A stretch of 64,000 nt of DNA from Bosea sp. BIWAKO-01 (GCF_001748145.1 NZ_BCQA01000001.1:6722501-6786500), one strand, 5' to 3'. Counted from the first letter of the stretch, positions 9,321 to 18,410 are shown. Notes: generated by a model not told the origin, from the sequence alone. A program made the numbers and translations.

Positions 9321-9982
9321 CGTTCCCGAGAGGTCTTGTCCCGAGCCAACGCCTGATCCGCACGTGTCTCCGGATCGCCCGCGGCGCGGCCCTGTTCGCG
9401 GGCATGTTCGCAGCCTTGCCGGCGCGCCCGGACGAACCGGAATGGCCCTGCGTACAGCGCAGGGTCGCGACGCTCACCGCGGCGCAAATGTGGGATGGCC
9501 CCGATGTCGAGGCGCTCACCGGCTGGCAGGACGACGCGGAAATGGAGCGCCTGATCAAGGCACTTGTCAGCCGCGCCAACCCGATGGAGCAAGCAAGCGA
9601 GAGCCTGGCGCAATGGGCCAAGGCCCAGCCGGACTTAAGCCGGGACGAGAAGCTGAAATTGCTGTTTGCCGGCGTGCTGAAGACCATCAATGACGACCGC
9701 GCCGTCGTGCTCGCAGGAATCGGTCGATTTCAGCATCGGCAAAGGCAGCTCGCCGAGCGGATCCAGGAGCAGGGAGCGGCGCTGGGTGCGCTGCGCGCCA
9801 AGGCGGCGCTGGACGAGAAGGCCAAGGCGGAGCTCACCGTGGCGGAGGACAGGTACAAGTGGGATACGCGGTTCTTCGCCGAGAGGCAGGATTCTCTGCC
9901 CCTCGCCTGCGAGATACCGGTGCAGATCGAGCAGCGCGCCTTCGATCTCGCCCGCGAAATCCGGGCGCTGATGAAGGATTGA
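9317..9982 (+). CDS. Uncharacterised exported coiled-coil protein in the quinoprotein ABC operon
   Basis: The 221-residue protein is coupled to the permease by ATGA. A basic N-terminus and hydrophobic stretch (GAALFAGMFAALPARP) suggest export. The middle (about 130-185) is a charged coiled coil with QHRQRQLAERIQEQGAALGA followed by LRAKAALDEKAKAEL. Two cysteines, in WPCVQRR and LACEIPV, could form a disulfide in the periplasm. I do not recognise a family. Its fixed position next to the ABC genes and the CXXCW gene suggests a part of the same quinoprotein system. Confidence 0.7.
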   Translation: MTFPRGLVPSQRLIRTCLRIARGAALFAGMFAALPARPDEPEWPCVQRRVATLTAAQMWDGPDVEALTGWQDDAEMERLIKALVSRANPMEQASESLAQWAKAQPDLSRDEKLKLLFAGVLKTINDDRAVVLAGIGRFQHRQRQLAERIQEQGAALGALRAKAALDEKAKAELTVAEDRYKWDTRFFAERQDSLPLACEIPVQIEQRAFDLAREIRALMKD

Positions 9983-10040
9983 CGCCGCTACGCCGCGGCC
10001 ACGGCCCTTCGGTGCTGGGCGCTTCGGTCCGGCGCGGCTC

Positions 10041-10589
10041 TCATAGACCTGGCGGAATCTCGACGAGCGGAAGCAACGCCTCGCCCCAGCCATCCGTGCC
10101 GTCGGGAAACCAGATGACGTTGCTGTAGCCCCAAGAGACGGCGCGCTTGGCTGCGTTCCAGGACATCCAGCAATCCTTCAGGCAGAAGAAGACCAGCGTT
10201 TTCGCCTTGTCGCCGCCGCTGAGCGTCGCGAGTTGCGCCTGGAAGGCCTGCAGCAACGGTTCGGGGATGACGCCATAGCCGGTATTGGCCAGCCAGACCG
10301 CGCCGGGAATGCTGCGATGCGGCGCCTCGCGCCAGACCATGTTCGCCGGCAGGTTGTCGGGTTTCACGGGGCGTGGCAGGACATCGATGAAGACGGCTGA
10401 TTTCCCGCGCCACAGCAGCTCGGCGGCTAGTGTGTCGATGACGCGGGCACCCTGGAGCGTCGCGGGAACCGGCGCGCGATAATTCTCGGTACGATAGCCT
10501 GCGGGTTCGTCGGCGCCGGCCAGCGCCAGGCCGCCGGCCGCGGACCCCGCCGTTAGCCAGAGTGCCAACAGGGCACCGCCGCGCCACAT
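10041..10589 (-). CDS. PQQ-dependent catabolism-associated CXXCW-motif (rhodanese-like) protein
   Basis: The 182-residue exported protein has signal MWRGGALLALWLTAGSAAGG. The rhodanese-like body carries VFFCLKDCWMSWNAAKRA, the CxxCW motif that defines this PQQ-associated family. The catalytic-loop position of a rhodanese is thus replaced by CLKDC, suggesting thiol/disulfide or sulfur handling in the periplasm. It starts two bases after the xoxJ stop, so it is the last gene of the xoxF-xoxG-xoxJ run on the minus strand. Confidence 0.85.
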   Translation of the reverse strand: MWRGGALLALWLTAGSAAGGLALAGADEPAGYRTENYRAPVPATLQGARVIDTLAAELLWRGKSAVFIDVLPRPVKPDNLPANMVWREAPHRSIPGAVWLANTGYGVIPEPLLQAFQAQLATLSGGDKAKTLVFFCLKDCWMSWNAAKRAVSWGYSNVIWFPDGTDGWGEALLPLVEIPPGL

Positions 10590-10591
10590 GG

Positions 10592-11539
10592 TCAGCGCCG
10601 CGGCGCTGTGATCGGCACCGTGTCCTCGTCCAGCAGCGGCACGCCGAAATCCAGCAGGATCGCATCGATATCGCCCTGCCTCCTGGCGATGATCTCGTTC
10701 AACTTGCGCTTCCAGTCATCCTCCTGATGACGCACGCCGAAGGTGATCCGATAGGCCATGCGCGGCCCCATCGTTTCCCTTAGCAGCGGCGTCACGGCCA
10801 GTTTTTCGCCGCCGCGGCTGGCGAAATAGCCGCCGATCGGCCCCCACAGAATCCCGGCATCGATCTCCCCGGACCGGATATCGGCGATCATCCGCTCCGC
10901 GGGAGCGTCGAAGCGCCGGTCGACCGTCAGCGGATAGGGCCTTGCCCTCTGCATCAGCCCAAGCATCGCCATGATGTTCCCGGGCGGCGTGCCGGCGACG
11001 ATGCCGATGCGCTTGTCCTTCAACCGTTCGTCGGCGAGCGTCGCGACGCCGTCGAGTCCCTGCCCCGGCCGATGAACCAGGGCATAGCTCGAGCGGTAGT
11101 AATGGTTGCTGTTGAGGACGAGATCGTCGCCCTGCGCGTAACCGATGATCAGGTCGCAGCGCTTGGCGAACAGCGTCTGGCGCACAAATCCTGTCGCCTG
11201 CGGAAACCAAGTATATTCGAGCGGGAGCTTCAAGTCAGCGGCGACGAGTTCCGCGATCTTGTTCTCAAAGCCCTGCCCGGCTTCGTTCGAGAAAGGCAGA
11301 TTGGCCGGGTCGCTGCAGACGCGGAGGACATCGTGATTGACGAGATCCGCGCGGCCAGTTTCGGCCGCCTTGGCGGCGCTTCCGACGACGAAGAGCAGGA
11401 TCGCGCAACAGACCAGCCAGCAGAGACCATGCGCGGATGGCCACGCCCGCGCCAGTGGTCGGGTCGTCGCAAGGCCGGACAAGACGCCGCCGCGCAACCG
11501 CCCGGACCTCGCTCTAGGAGCCCATGCAGGTCTTTTCAT
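10592..11539 (-). CDS. xoxJ: XoxJ/MxaJ-type periplasmic binding protein
   Basis: A solute-binding-protein fold of the quinoprotein dehydrogenase-associated class: LRVCSDPANLPFSNEAGQGF, then ELVAADLKLPLEYTWFPQ and RCDLIIGYAQGDD. XoxJ is thought to help activate or assemble the XoxF dehydrogenase. The hydrophobic export segment (LCWLVCCAILLFVVGSAA) lies 35 or more residues inside the ATG 11539 product. The true start may therefore be TTG 11497, which follows GCGAGG. With ATG 11539 it overlaps the xoxG end by 26 bases. Order xoxF-xoxG-xoxJ is as in known xox clusters. Confidence 0.85.
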   Translation of the reverse strand: MKRPAWAPRARSGRLRGGVLSGLATTRPLARAWPSAHGLCWLVCCAILLFVVGSAAKAAETGRADLVNHDVLRVCSDPANLPFSNEAGQGFENKIAELVAADLKLPLEYTWFPQATGFVRQTLFAKRCDLIIGYAQGDDLVLNSNHYYRSSYALVHRPGQGLDGVATLADERLKDKRIGIVAGTPPGNIMAMLGLMQRARPYPLTVDRRFDAPAERMIADIRSGEIDAGILWGPIGGYFASRGGEKLAVTPLLRETMGPRMAYRITFGVRHQEDDWKRKLNEIIARRQGDIDAILLDFGVPLLDEDTVPITAPRR

Positions 11540-12038
11540 TCTGGATCGCCGCCTCCGGCTTTTCGACGGCGCGTTCCGGACGCGTACCACGCGGCAGCGC
11601 GCCATCGGCGCGCGCCTTGAGATAGACGTAGATGTCGTCGAGATAACACATGACATTGGCGTTATCGCCGAGCGCCGGCATGACGCTGGTCTTGTCGGGG
11701 CGCGTGATCGTACGCCCACCGGCGACCACTTCCGTGAAGTCGGTATATTTCATGGTCTTCAGGGATCCGACCAGGGCCGGCGCGTAGCTCGAGCCTTCCC
11801 CTTCGGGACCATGGCAAACATGGCATTCGGAATGGTAACGCCTGAAGCCGGAATAGGTATACCAGTCGACCTTGCCGTCAGCCGTGATGTTGTAGGTCGG
11901 CGTGCCGTCTTCCAGCGTCCATTTTCCGTCCTGTTCGGTCTTTGCCGGCTTGTCCTGCGACGACCCGCCGGTCGTCGACAGCAGCACCGCCAAGAGAGCG
12001 AGCCCTGCAAATGCGAAGTCGATGCCGAAATGTTTCAC
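11514..12038 (-). CDS. xoxG: Cytochrome c for XoxF (XoxG/cytochrome cL type)
   Basis: This 174-residue periplasmic c-type cytochrome is the expected electron acceptor of XoxF. An uncleaved or cleaved signal (FAFAGLALLAVLLSTTGGSS) is followed by the haem site CHVCH at residues 72-76. Met120, in SVMPALG, is the likely sixth ligand. I chose GTG 12038 because GGAGAGG lies six bases upstream; ATG 12065 has no ribosome binding site. It follows xoxF after a terminator-like hairpin and precedes xoxJ. Confidence 0.88.
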   Translation of the reverse strand: MKHFGIDFAFAGLALLAVLLSTTGGSSQDKPAKTEQDGKWTLEDGTPTYNITADGKVDWYTYSGFRRYHSECHVCHGPEGEGSSYAPALVGSLKTMKYTDFTEVVAGGRTITRPDKTSVMPALGDNANVMCYLDDIYVYLKARADGALPRGTRPERAVEKPEAAIQNEKTCMGS

Positions 12039-12100
12039 TTTCAGCCTCTCCGGTAGCCGCTGCATCGTCGATTGTCGGCCGTGACAGTCGGGCGGGCATC

Positions 12101-12136
12101 AAAAAGGCCGGCGCAACCTGTTCAGCCGCGCCGGCC
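12101..12136 (-). terminator. Hairpin plus T-run between xoxF and xoxG
   Basis: On the minus strand GGCCGGCGC, a 13-base loop and GCGCCGGCC form a perfect 9-bp stem followed by five T. It lies just after the xoxF stop and ahead of xoxG. It should end or attenuate most xoxF transcripts, giving less xoxGJ message than xoxF. Confidence 0.85.
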
Positions 12137-12152
12137 ATCCGTCACGCGCCGA

Positions 12153-13973
12153 TCATGGCAGCGTGAAGACCGTCAGAACGCCACCGAGCGCGGTGTAGTC
12201 GCGCAGCGCGGCATAGCCGCCGACCGCGCCGAGACCGTCGGTCGGGTTGGTCAGGCCCGCAGCGAGACCGATGCCGGCCCAGCCGCCGATGCCCGACAGC
12301 ACGGCAACGTGTTGCTTGCCGTTGTGGTTATAGGTCATGACGTTGCCGATGATGCCCGACGGCGTCTTGAACTTGAACAGTTCCTTGCCGTCCTTTTCAT
12401 CGACCGCCTTCAGATAACCTTCGAGCGTGCCGTAGAAGACCACGCCGCCTCCGGTCGCAAGCGCACCTGACCAGACCGAAAACTGTTCAGGAACCGACCA
12501 GACGATCTTGCCTTGGCCTGCGTCCCAGGCGACGAAATTGCCCATGCCGCCATGGCTGCCGGGCGCCGGATACATCGAGAGGGTCGCGCCGACATAAGGC
12601 TGGCCGGCCGTGTAGGACACACGGAACGGCTCGTAATCCATGCAGACATGGTTCGTCGGCACGTAGAACAGACCGGTGCGCGGCGAATAGGCGGCCGGCT
12701 GCTGATCCTTGGAGCCCAGCGCCGCCGGGCAGACGCCCTTGGTGTTCTTGTCCTGGCCGGTCTGGAATGTCGACATGGCCGGCACGACCTGCGGACGACC
12801 ATATTGCGGGCTGTTCTTGTCCATCACGACCCCGGTCGTCCAGTTGACCTTCGGGTCGAATTTCTGGGCGACGAGCAATTCACCGGTGACACGATCGAGC
12901 GTGTAGCCAAGCCCGTTACGGTCGAAATGAACCAGCGCCTTGCGGGGCTGGCCGCCGACCGGGATATCGGCCAGGATCATCTCGTTGACGCCGTCATAGT
13001 CCCACTCGTCGAATGGCGTCATCTGGTAGGCCCATTTCGCGACACCGGTATCGGCATCGCGGGCAAAGATCGACATGGTCCATTTCTGGTCGATCGGCTT
13101 GCCGTCGGCGCCAGCCCGCTGCACCGGGTTCCAGGTCGAGGGATTGGCAGTGCCGTAGAAGAACAGGTTGGTTTCCGGATCATAGGAATACCAGCCCCAG
13201 GCCGAGCCGCCGCCGATCTTCCACTGATCGCCCGTCCAGGTCTTCAGGGAGGAATCCTTGCCGACCGGCTTGCCGAGCGACGTGGTTTTCTCCGGGTCGA
13301 TCAGCATCTCGCTGTCGGGACCGAGCGAATAGGCCCGCCAGAGCTGCTTGCCTGTCTTCATGTCGTAGGCGGTGACATGCCCCCGCACGCCGAATTCCGC
13401 TCCGGAAATGCCGACGATGACCTTGTCCTTCACCGGCAGGACAGTGGCCGTATTGGTCTCGCCCTTCTTGGGATCGCCGTTGACGACCTTCCAGACTTCC
13501 TTGCCGGTCTTGGCGTCGAGCGCCACGACCGTGGTGTCGGCCTGATGCAGGAAGATCATGCCATCCGCATAGGCGACGCCGCGGTACACGGTATCGCAGC
13601 ACATCACCGGAATGACCGACGGGTCCTGCTTGGGCTCGTATTTCCAGATGATCTTGCCGTCCTGGTTCAGGTCGAGCGCATAGACGATGTTCGGAAACGG
13701 CGTGTGGACATACATCGTGTTGCCAATCACCAGCGGCGCGCCTTCATGACCGCGCAGCACGCCGGTCGAGAAGGTCCACGCCACCTTCAGATTCTTGACG
13801 TTGTCACGATTGATCTGGTCCAGCTTGGAATAACGGGTATTCGCGTAGTCACCCGTCTGGATCGCCCATTGATTGGGGTCCGATGTCTGCTTGATCACAT
13901 CGGGATTCGCCAGCGCGAAGACTGGAAAGGCCACGGTCGTCAACAAAACTGCCGATTGGATAAGCTTTCGCAT
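12153..13973 (-). CDS. xoxF: Lanthanide-dependent methanol dehydrogenase XoxF
   Basis: A 606-residue periplasmic PQQ quinoprotein oxidising methanol (and possibly formaldehyde). The signal peptide is [20 protein letters not shown]. The adjacent cysteines C125-C126 (MCCDTVYRG) form the vicinal disulfide near PQQ. The motif WDYDGVNEM carries the catalytic Asp325 and the extra Asp327 that coordinates a lanthanide in XoxF; calcium enzymes (MxaF) have Ala there. Eight-bladed propeller tryptophan-docking repeats such as [13 protein letters not shown] are present. GGAGGG precedes the ATG. No mxaI small-subunit gene is seen nearby, as expected for XoxF. It is first in the xoxF-xoxG-xoxJ-CXXCW run. 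Confidence 0.95.
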   Translation of the reverse strand: MRKLIQSAVLLTTVAFPVFALANPDVIKQTSDPNQWAIQTGDYANTRYSKLDQINRDNVKNLKVAWTFSTGVLRGHEGAPLVIGNTMYVHTPFPNIVYALDLNQDGKIIWKYEPKQDPSVIPVMCCDTVYRGVAYADGMIFLHQADTTVVALDAKTGKEVWKVVNGDPKKGETNTATVLPVKDKVIVGISGAEFGVRGHVTAYDMKTGKQLWRAYSLGPDSEMLIDPEKTTSLGKPVGKDSSLKTWTGDQWKIGGGSAWGWYSYDPETNLFFYGTANPSTWNPVQRAGADGKPIDQKWTMSIFARDADTGVAKWAYQMTPFDEWDYDGVNEMILADIPVGGQPRKALVHFDRNGLGYTLDRVTGELLVAQKFDPKVNWTTGVVMDKNSPQYGRPQVVPAMSTFQTGQDKNTKGVCPAALGSKDQQPAAYSPRTGLFYVPTNHVCMDYEPFRVSYTAGQPYVGATLSMYPAPGSHGGMGNFVAWDAGQGKIVWSVPEQFSVWSGALATGGGVVFYGTLEGYLKAVDEKDGKELFKFKTPSGIIGNVMTYNHNGKQHVAVLSGIGGWAGIGLAAGLTNPTDGLGAVGGYAALRDYTALGGVLTVFTLP

Positions 13974-14479
13974 GGCGTCCCTCCGGGCGTTTTTTGTCTG
14001 CTTCGATAGCGCTCCACAGCGAATAACGGCCGAACCTCGGAAGCGTCCCAGCGCTGGGGCGTAGGTTCAGGCTACGACTGCATCAACGCCAACCAGGCGC
14101 CAGTCGCAGATGCCGATTTCAACCAGCGCAGGTGTAAGCCCTTTTTCGATGCGCGACAAGATGTCACGAATACTCGGCACCCCATATCCCACCGAATTCT
14201 TTCCACATCCGCCCCCGACGCGGAATATCTGCAACGATTACTGCAAAGGCGAACGAAATCGCGGACGATGCTGCGTCGCACAATTCTATCGCTCAGCCTG
14301 AAACCTTCAAACCAAGCCATTTCCGCGCGCGAAATGGCACAGGCCCATTTCCCATGCTACAAGGAGGGATGGCCGCCGCCCCTCAGCCACCGCGCCCGGA
14401 TGCCGGTTCATTGCGGCACGTGCCGGACGAGCAGATCTGCGCCAGGCGAGCCCGACCCATCCGGAAGCGGCTCGGGACG
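13974..14479. promoter_or_regulatory. Divergent promoter region between xoxF and the metallo-hydrolase gene
   Basis: About 500 bases lie between two divergent quinoprotein genes, so both promoters must be here. I could not single out a confident -35/-10 pair or operator. Plus-strand ATGs at 14354 and 14369 are in frame with the hydrolase but would add an unlikely long N-terminus. Confidence 0.5.
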
Positions 14480-15418
14480 ATGGTGCTTATGGCGCTTCTG
14501 ATGTTGGCATCTGCCAGCATGCTCGTTCCGCGAGCCAGTGCCCAGACGAGCCCGCCCGTGTCTCCCCTGAGCACCACGGAGATTGCGCCTGGCGTCTTCG
14601 TGCATCAGGGCGCCTACGCCGTCTTCGCGCCGTCAAATCGAGGCGACATCGCCAACCTGTCCTTCGTGATCGGTCGTGATGCGGTCGCCGTGATCGACAC
14701 CGGCGGCAGCCTGGCCATCGGCCAGGCGCTGCGCGCCGCCATCCGGACGGTGACGAACAAGCCCATTCGTTACGTGATCAACACGCATATGCATCCCGAC
14801 CATCTGTTCGGGAACGCCGCCTTTGCCGATGACCGGCCGGAGTTCATCGGCCACCACAAGCTGGCGCGCGCCTTGGCCGCGCGGGCCGAGCGTTTCCTGA
14901 CACTCAACGCGGAATGGCTCGGTCCGGACGCCTTTGCCGGCACCCGCCTGATCGCGCCGACGCGTGCCGTCGCGGACCGGTCGATCATCGATCTCGGCGA
15001 ACGCGAGCTTATCCTCGAAGCCCAGCCGACGGCGCACACCGACAACGACCTGACCGTTCGGGATACCGCCTCGGACACGCTCTTTCTCGGCGACCTGCTG
15101 TTCATGCGGCATGTCCCGGTCCTCGACGGATCGATCCGCGGTTGGCTGGCGCTGATCGGCCGCCTCGAACAGGTCGCAGCAGGGCGTGTCGTGCCCGGCC
15201 ACGGGCCACCGACAGCGGCCTGGCCCGAGGCGGCGCAACCCCAGAAGCGGTATCTGGAAAGAGTTTCCGCGGATGTGCGCCGCATGATAAAACAGGGACG
15301 ATCGATCACTGAGGCTGCCGCGACCGTTGGACTCTCCGAGAAGGAGAGTTGGCTCCTGTTCGACGAGTTCAACGCCCGCAATGTGACTGCCGCATTTGCC
15401 GAGCTTGAATGGGAGTGA
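14480..15418 (+). CDS. Quinoprotein relay system zinc metallohydrolase (MBL fold)
   Basis: An exported metallo-beta-lactamase-fold protein of about 312 residues. Signal MVLMALLMLASASMLVPRAS is followed by the zinc motif THMHPDH (HxHxDH) and later ligands in QPTAHTDND and GDLLFM, with PGHGPP near the end. This subtype occurs beside PQQ dehydrogenases together with a SoxYZ-like carrier, proposed as a relay that handles sulfur-bound or oxidised intermediates. ATG 14480 places the signal at the N-terminus. ATG 14369 directly abuts AAGGAGGG, too close for good initiation. The SoxYZ-like gene follows 33 bases later. Confidence 0.82.
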   Translation: MVLMALLMLASASMLVPRASAQTSPPVSPLSTTEIAPGVFVHQGAYAVFAPSNRGDIANLSFVIGRDAVAVIDTGGSLAIGQALRAAIRTVTNKPIRYVINTHMHPDHLFGNAAFADDRPEFIGHHKLARALAARAERFLTLNAEWLGPDAFAGTRLIAPTRAVADRSIIDLGERELILEAQPTAHTDNDLTVRDTASDTLFLGDLLFMRHVPVLDGSIRGWLALIGRLEQVAAGRVVPGHGPPTAAWPEAAQPQKRYLERVSADVRRMIKQGRSITEAAATVGLSEKESWLLFDEFNARNVTAAFAELEWE

Positions 15419-15451
15419 TCGCAGCGCCAGCAGCCCGATCAGGAGGATGCC

Positions 15452-16270
15452 ATGACTGAGCTCATCGCACGCCGTAGCGTCCTTTATCTTGTGGGCGCCG
15501 TGATCACGGGCCTGCCGGTTACGCTGGCGCGGGCCGAGGACGATCCCTGGCCCGGCCTCCATCAGGACGTGTTCAGGAGCCGGCCGATCATCGAGGAGGA
15601 CGGGCTGGTGACACTGGACGCACCCGTCCGTGCCGAAGATGCGGCCCTGGTTCCGCTGACCGTGACACTCGACCGCGACAGGCTGTCGGCCCCGCTCACC
15701 CTGACCTTGCTGATCGACAAGAACCCGGCGCCGGTTGCCGCCACCTTCTTCTTCGGCGAGGGATCGGGCGAAATCGTGCTGTCGACGCGCGTGCGGATCG
15801 ACGCCTATTCGAATGTCCGCGCCGTGGTCGAAACCAGCACTGGGGTGCTGCACATGACGACCCGATATGTGAAGGCCTCCGGCGGCTGCTCGGCGCCGGC
15901 CCTGAAGGATGCCGAGCTGGCAGAGGCCGAACTCGGCAAGATGCAGCTGCGGCAATTCGAGGGAAGCCTCCCGGCCTCGACCTCGCGCGAGGCGCAACTG
16001 ATGATCCGGCACCCGAATTATTCCGGGATGCAGATGAACCAGCTGACGGGCTACTACATCCCGGCGAAATTCGTCACCGATGTCGAAGTGAAGCGCGGCG
16101 ATGCGCTCGTCTTCCGCATGGAGGGCGGCATCTCGCTGAGCGCGGACCCCAACATCCGCTTCACCTTCCGGTCGACAGGTCCGGATGATGTGCTCACCGC
16201 GGTCGCGAAGGATACGGACGGCCGCGTGCTGCACGGCAGCTGGCCGGTCAAGAGCGGAAAGGAAAGCTGA
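15452..16270 (+). CDS. Quinoprotein dehydrogenase-associated SoxYZ-like carrier
   Basis: The 272-residue exported protein fuses a SoxY-like and a SoxZ-like half. After the signal (LVGAVITGLPVTLARAEDD) the first half has the covalent-carrier-like KASGGCSAPAL segment near residue 150. The second half has the SoxZ features MIRHPNYSGMQMNQ and FVTDVEVKRGD. In Sox systems the SoxY cysteine carries sulfur adducts. Here the carrier belongs to the PQQ-associated family, working with the preceding metallohydrolase. GGAGG lies upstream of the ATG. Its stop overlaps the next gene. Confidence 0.88.
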   Translation: MTELIARRSVLYLVGAVITGLPVTLARAEDDPWPGLHQDVFRSRPIIEEDGLVTLDAPVRAEDAALVPLTVTLDRDRLSAPLTLTLLIDKNPAPVAATFFFGEGSGEIVLSTRVRIDAYSNVRAVVETSTGVLHMTTRYVKASGGCSAPALKDAELAEAELGKMQLRQFEGSLPASTSREAQLMIRHPNYSGMQMNQLTGYYIPAKFVTDVEVKRGDALVFRMEGGISLSADPNIRFTFRSTGPDDVLTAVAKDTDGRVLHGSWPVKSGKES

Positions 16271-17091
16271 TCACACAGCCCGACAACCCAGCCAGACGCG
16301 CCCGCAGGACAGCCGCGCTCGTCGCGCTCTGCCTGTTCTGCACGCCCATGCCGGCGGTCGCTGAAGCCAAGCTCACCGTTCGCGAGGTTACGCAGAGGTT
16401 GTTCCAGCTCGCGCCCGGCGCGCGTGCTGATCTCGGCGGGCAGGATTTGCGCAGCCTCGATCTGAGCGGGCTCGATTTCCGGCGGGCGCGGCTCGCCGGC
16501 AGCGATCTCTTTGGCGCCGACCTGGTTCGCGCCGATCTTTCGGGAACCGATCTGCACGGCGCCCGGCTCGACCGGGCGGTGATCATCGGCACGGATTTCA
16601 GCGGCGCCGACCTCTCCGACGCCACCCTGCTGCTGCCGAGCGCCGTTTCGAGCCTGTCCTATGATGCAAGCGAAGCGCCTCGCTTCCGGAACGCCAATCT
16701 TGCACGCGCCGTCATCGTCGCCCACCTGAGCGGCGCCGATATGCGCGGAGCCGACCTGACCGCAGCCGTCTTCAACTATGCGGATATGCGGGGAACGCTG
16801 ATGACGACGCTACGCACCGAGCTCTTCGGCTGCGACCTGACAGGCGCAATCCTGCGCCATACCGACCTGACAGGCATCGTCCTGCGCTTTGCCAAATTGC
16901 GGCATGCCGACCTGACCGGGGCCGTGCTGGTCAATGTCGATCTGTCCAAGGCCGACCTCACCGCCGCGGATCTGAGCGAAGCTGATCTGACCGGCGTCGA
17001 TTTCGACGGTGCGATCCTGACCGGGGTGAAGGGCCTGGAAAGCGCCCGGGGCCTTGCCCTGGCACATAATCTGGACAAGGCGGTAAGGTAG
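16267..17091 (+). CDS. Exported pentapeptide-repeat protein, probable non-AUG start
   Basis: After a basic, hydrophobic leader (TAALVALCLFCTPMPAVAEA) come about 35 tandem A(D/N)LxG-type pentapeptides (ADLVRADLSGTDLHGARLDR and similar). These fold as a right-handed quadrilateral beta-helix. The first ATG, 16348, lies inside the signal peptide. The open frame continues upstream to CTG 16267, which overlaps the previous stop as CTGA and follows AAAGGAAAG, so translation probably starts there or at ATC 16270. No ATG, GTG or TTG lies between. It is part of the quinoprotein-associated operon; the role is unknown. Confidence 0.75.
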   Translation: MITQPDNPARRARRTAALVALCLFCTPMPAVAEAKLTVREVTQRLFQLAPGARADLGGQDLRSLDLSGLDFRRARLAGSDLFGADLVRADLSGTDLHGARLDRAVIIGTDFSGADLSDATLLLPSAVSSLSYDASEAPRFRNANLARAVIVAHLSGADMRGADLTAAVFNYADMRGTLMTTLRTELFGCDLTGAILRHTDLTGIVLRFAKLRHADLTGAVLVNVDLSKADLTAADLSEADLTGVDFDGAILTGVKGLESARGLALAHNLDKAVR

Positions 17092-17116
17092 CCCAGTCGA
17101 ACGCGTTGCGGAGCAT

Positions 17117-17890
17117 ATGCCGGTGCTGTTGCTCGACCGATCTGTTCGCCCTCTGCTGATCGCTCTCACGACCGCGCTGCTGCTGCTGCAGCCAGGTGCA
17201 CGCGATGGCAGCGCTCAATCGTCGGCAAGTGTCGATACCGCGCTCATCCTGGCGATCGACGTCTCGAACTCCGTCGATGCGCGGCGCTATCGGCTTCAGA
17301 TCGACGGCATCGCGGACGCACTCGATGCCCCCTCGGTTCAGGTGGCCATGCTCGGTGGGCCGCGCCAGGCGATCGCGATCAGCGTCATCCTCTGGGCCGA
17401 CAGGCCGAGCTTCCCGATTCCGTGGGTCAGGATCGCGACCCCGGCCGATGCAACCGCGCTGGCAGGCAGGGTGCGCCGGCTCGCGCGGCAAGGCGGCGAA
17501 TTTACCTGCGTGGCGCAGATGATGCGCTTCGTTGCCGACAAGATCACCCCGCAAATCCCGATGCGGGCAACACGCGTCGTCCTGGACGTGTCAGGTGATG
17601 GACGGGAGAACTGCAATCCGGAAGCCGCCCCGGCACGCCTTCGCGATGAACTGGTCGCGATCGGCCTGACGATCAATGGGCTGCCGATCCTGGAAGGGAG
17701 CGAGGCTGAGACGCTCGCGCGCTGGTATGGCGAGAACGTCGTCGGCGGTCCCGGCGCCTTCGTACTCCCGGCGCAGGGGTTTGAGGATTTCGGCCGGGCC
17801 TTCCGGCAGAAATTCATCACCGAGATCAGCGCATGGCCCACCGCTCCGGGCCGCCTGCCCTCGCGCCTTGCCGGGCATGAACGGCCGTGA
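17117..17890 (+). CDS. DUF1194 von Willebrand factor A-like exported protein
   Basis: The 257-residue product has an N-terminal hydrophobic export segment. A VWA-like domain follows with ILAIDVSNSVDARRYRLQID (a DxSxS MIDAS motif) and VVLDVSGDGRENC, matching DUF1194. MIDAS domains bind a divalent metal and protein partners, so a metal-dependent adhesion or chaperone role for the quinoprotein is conceivable but unproven. It lies 25 bases after the pentapeptide gene with GGAG upstream and precedes pqqA on the same strand. Confidence 0.82.
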   Translation: MPVLLLDRSVRPLLIALTTALLLLQPGARDGSAQSSASVDTALILAIDVSNSVDARRYRLQIDGIADALDAPSVQVAMLGGPRQAIAISVILWADRPSFPIPWVRIATPADATALAGRVRRLARQGGEFTCVAQMMRFVADKITPQIPMRATRVVLDVSGDGRENCNPEAAPARLRDELVAIGLTINGLPILEGSEAETLARWYGENVVGGPGAFVLPAQGFEDFGRAFRQKFITEISAWPTAPGRLPSRLAGHERP

Positions 17891-18011
17891 CCGGCCCTTG
17901 CCAGTGAGGCTCCTGACCGATGGCGGGCTCTGTTTGCAACAGGCTGCCGGCGGGTGTAGGCTCCCGCCGCCTACTCTTGAGAAGGCTGGCGACGATCTGG
18001 AGAAACCGATC

Positions 18012-18092
18012 ATGCGCAAGTGGAAAAAACCCGCAATCATCGAAGTGACAGTCGGCTGCGAAGTGACGTCTTACGCTCCGGCACAGTTCTGA
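18012..18092 (+). CDS. pqqA: PQQ precursor peptide PqqA
   Basis: A 26-residue peptide with the family layout: a basic start with WKKPAI and the conserved Glu-x3-Tyr (CEVTSYAP). PqqE joins this Glu and Tyr side chains to begin PQQ synthesis. A GGAG lies ten bases before the ATG. It is only 319 bases upstream of pqqD-pqqE, while pqqBC are elsewhere in the window. Confidence 0.9.
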   Translation: MRKWKKPAIIEVTVGCEVTSYAPAQF

Positions 18093-18410
18093 AGCGTCCG
18101 TTCTGAGTAACAGGCCGTCGACCCAGGAGCGGTTGCGGTGCAGGCGCCCGGTTCCGCCGTCGGGGATGGCTGCTACGATGGGATTGTTGGTGTCCGTTCA
18201 CGTGTCAGGCGGGAAGCCGTCGGGTGCGGTCGCAAGCGGCGTTTATGTGTGGGCATCGCTGATGGCGGGCTCATAGCCGCGCGTGCTTTGCCCTGCGCTT
18301 GCTGCCACACGAAGGGCGGCCCGGCGCGCGCTCGACAGTGGAGGCGACGGGTTGAGGTGCCATTGCGCCCCCTGGCACTGATTATGCGAACCTGAGCGAG
18401 GCGCTGGCCC
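18093..18410. other. Gap between pqqA and pqqD
   Basis: About 318 bases with no supportable gene. No hairpin with a T-run was seen, so read-through from pqqA into pqqDE is possible. The open frame at 18138 has no recognisable product. Confidence 0.5.

Noticed and set aside
12153..13973. Calling the methanol dehydrogenase MxaF
   Set aside because: WDYDG has Asp where MxaF has Ala, and there is no mxaI nearby.
12513..14009. 498-codon open frame antisense to xoxF
   Set aside because: Shadow of xoxF; the sequence has no domain pattern while XoxF is unmistakable.
14354..14479. Upstream ATGs (14354, 14369) as the metallohydrolase start
   Set aside because: They put about 40 residues before the signal peptide, and AAGGAGGG abuts ATG 14369 with no spacing.
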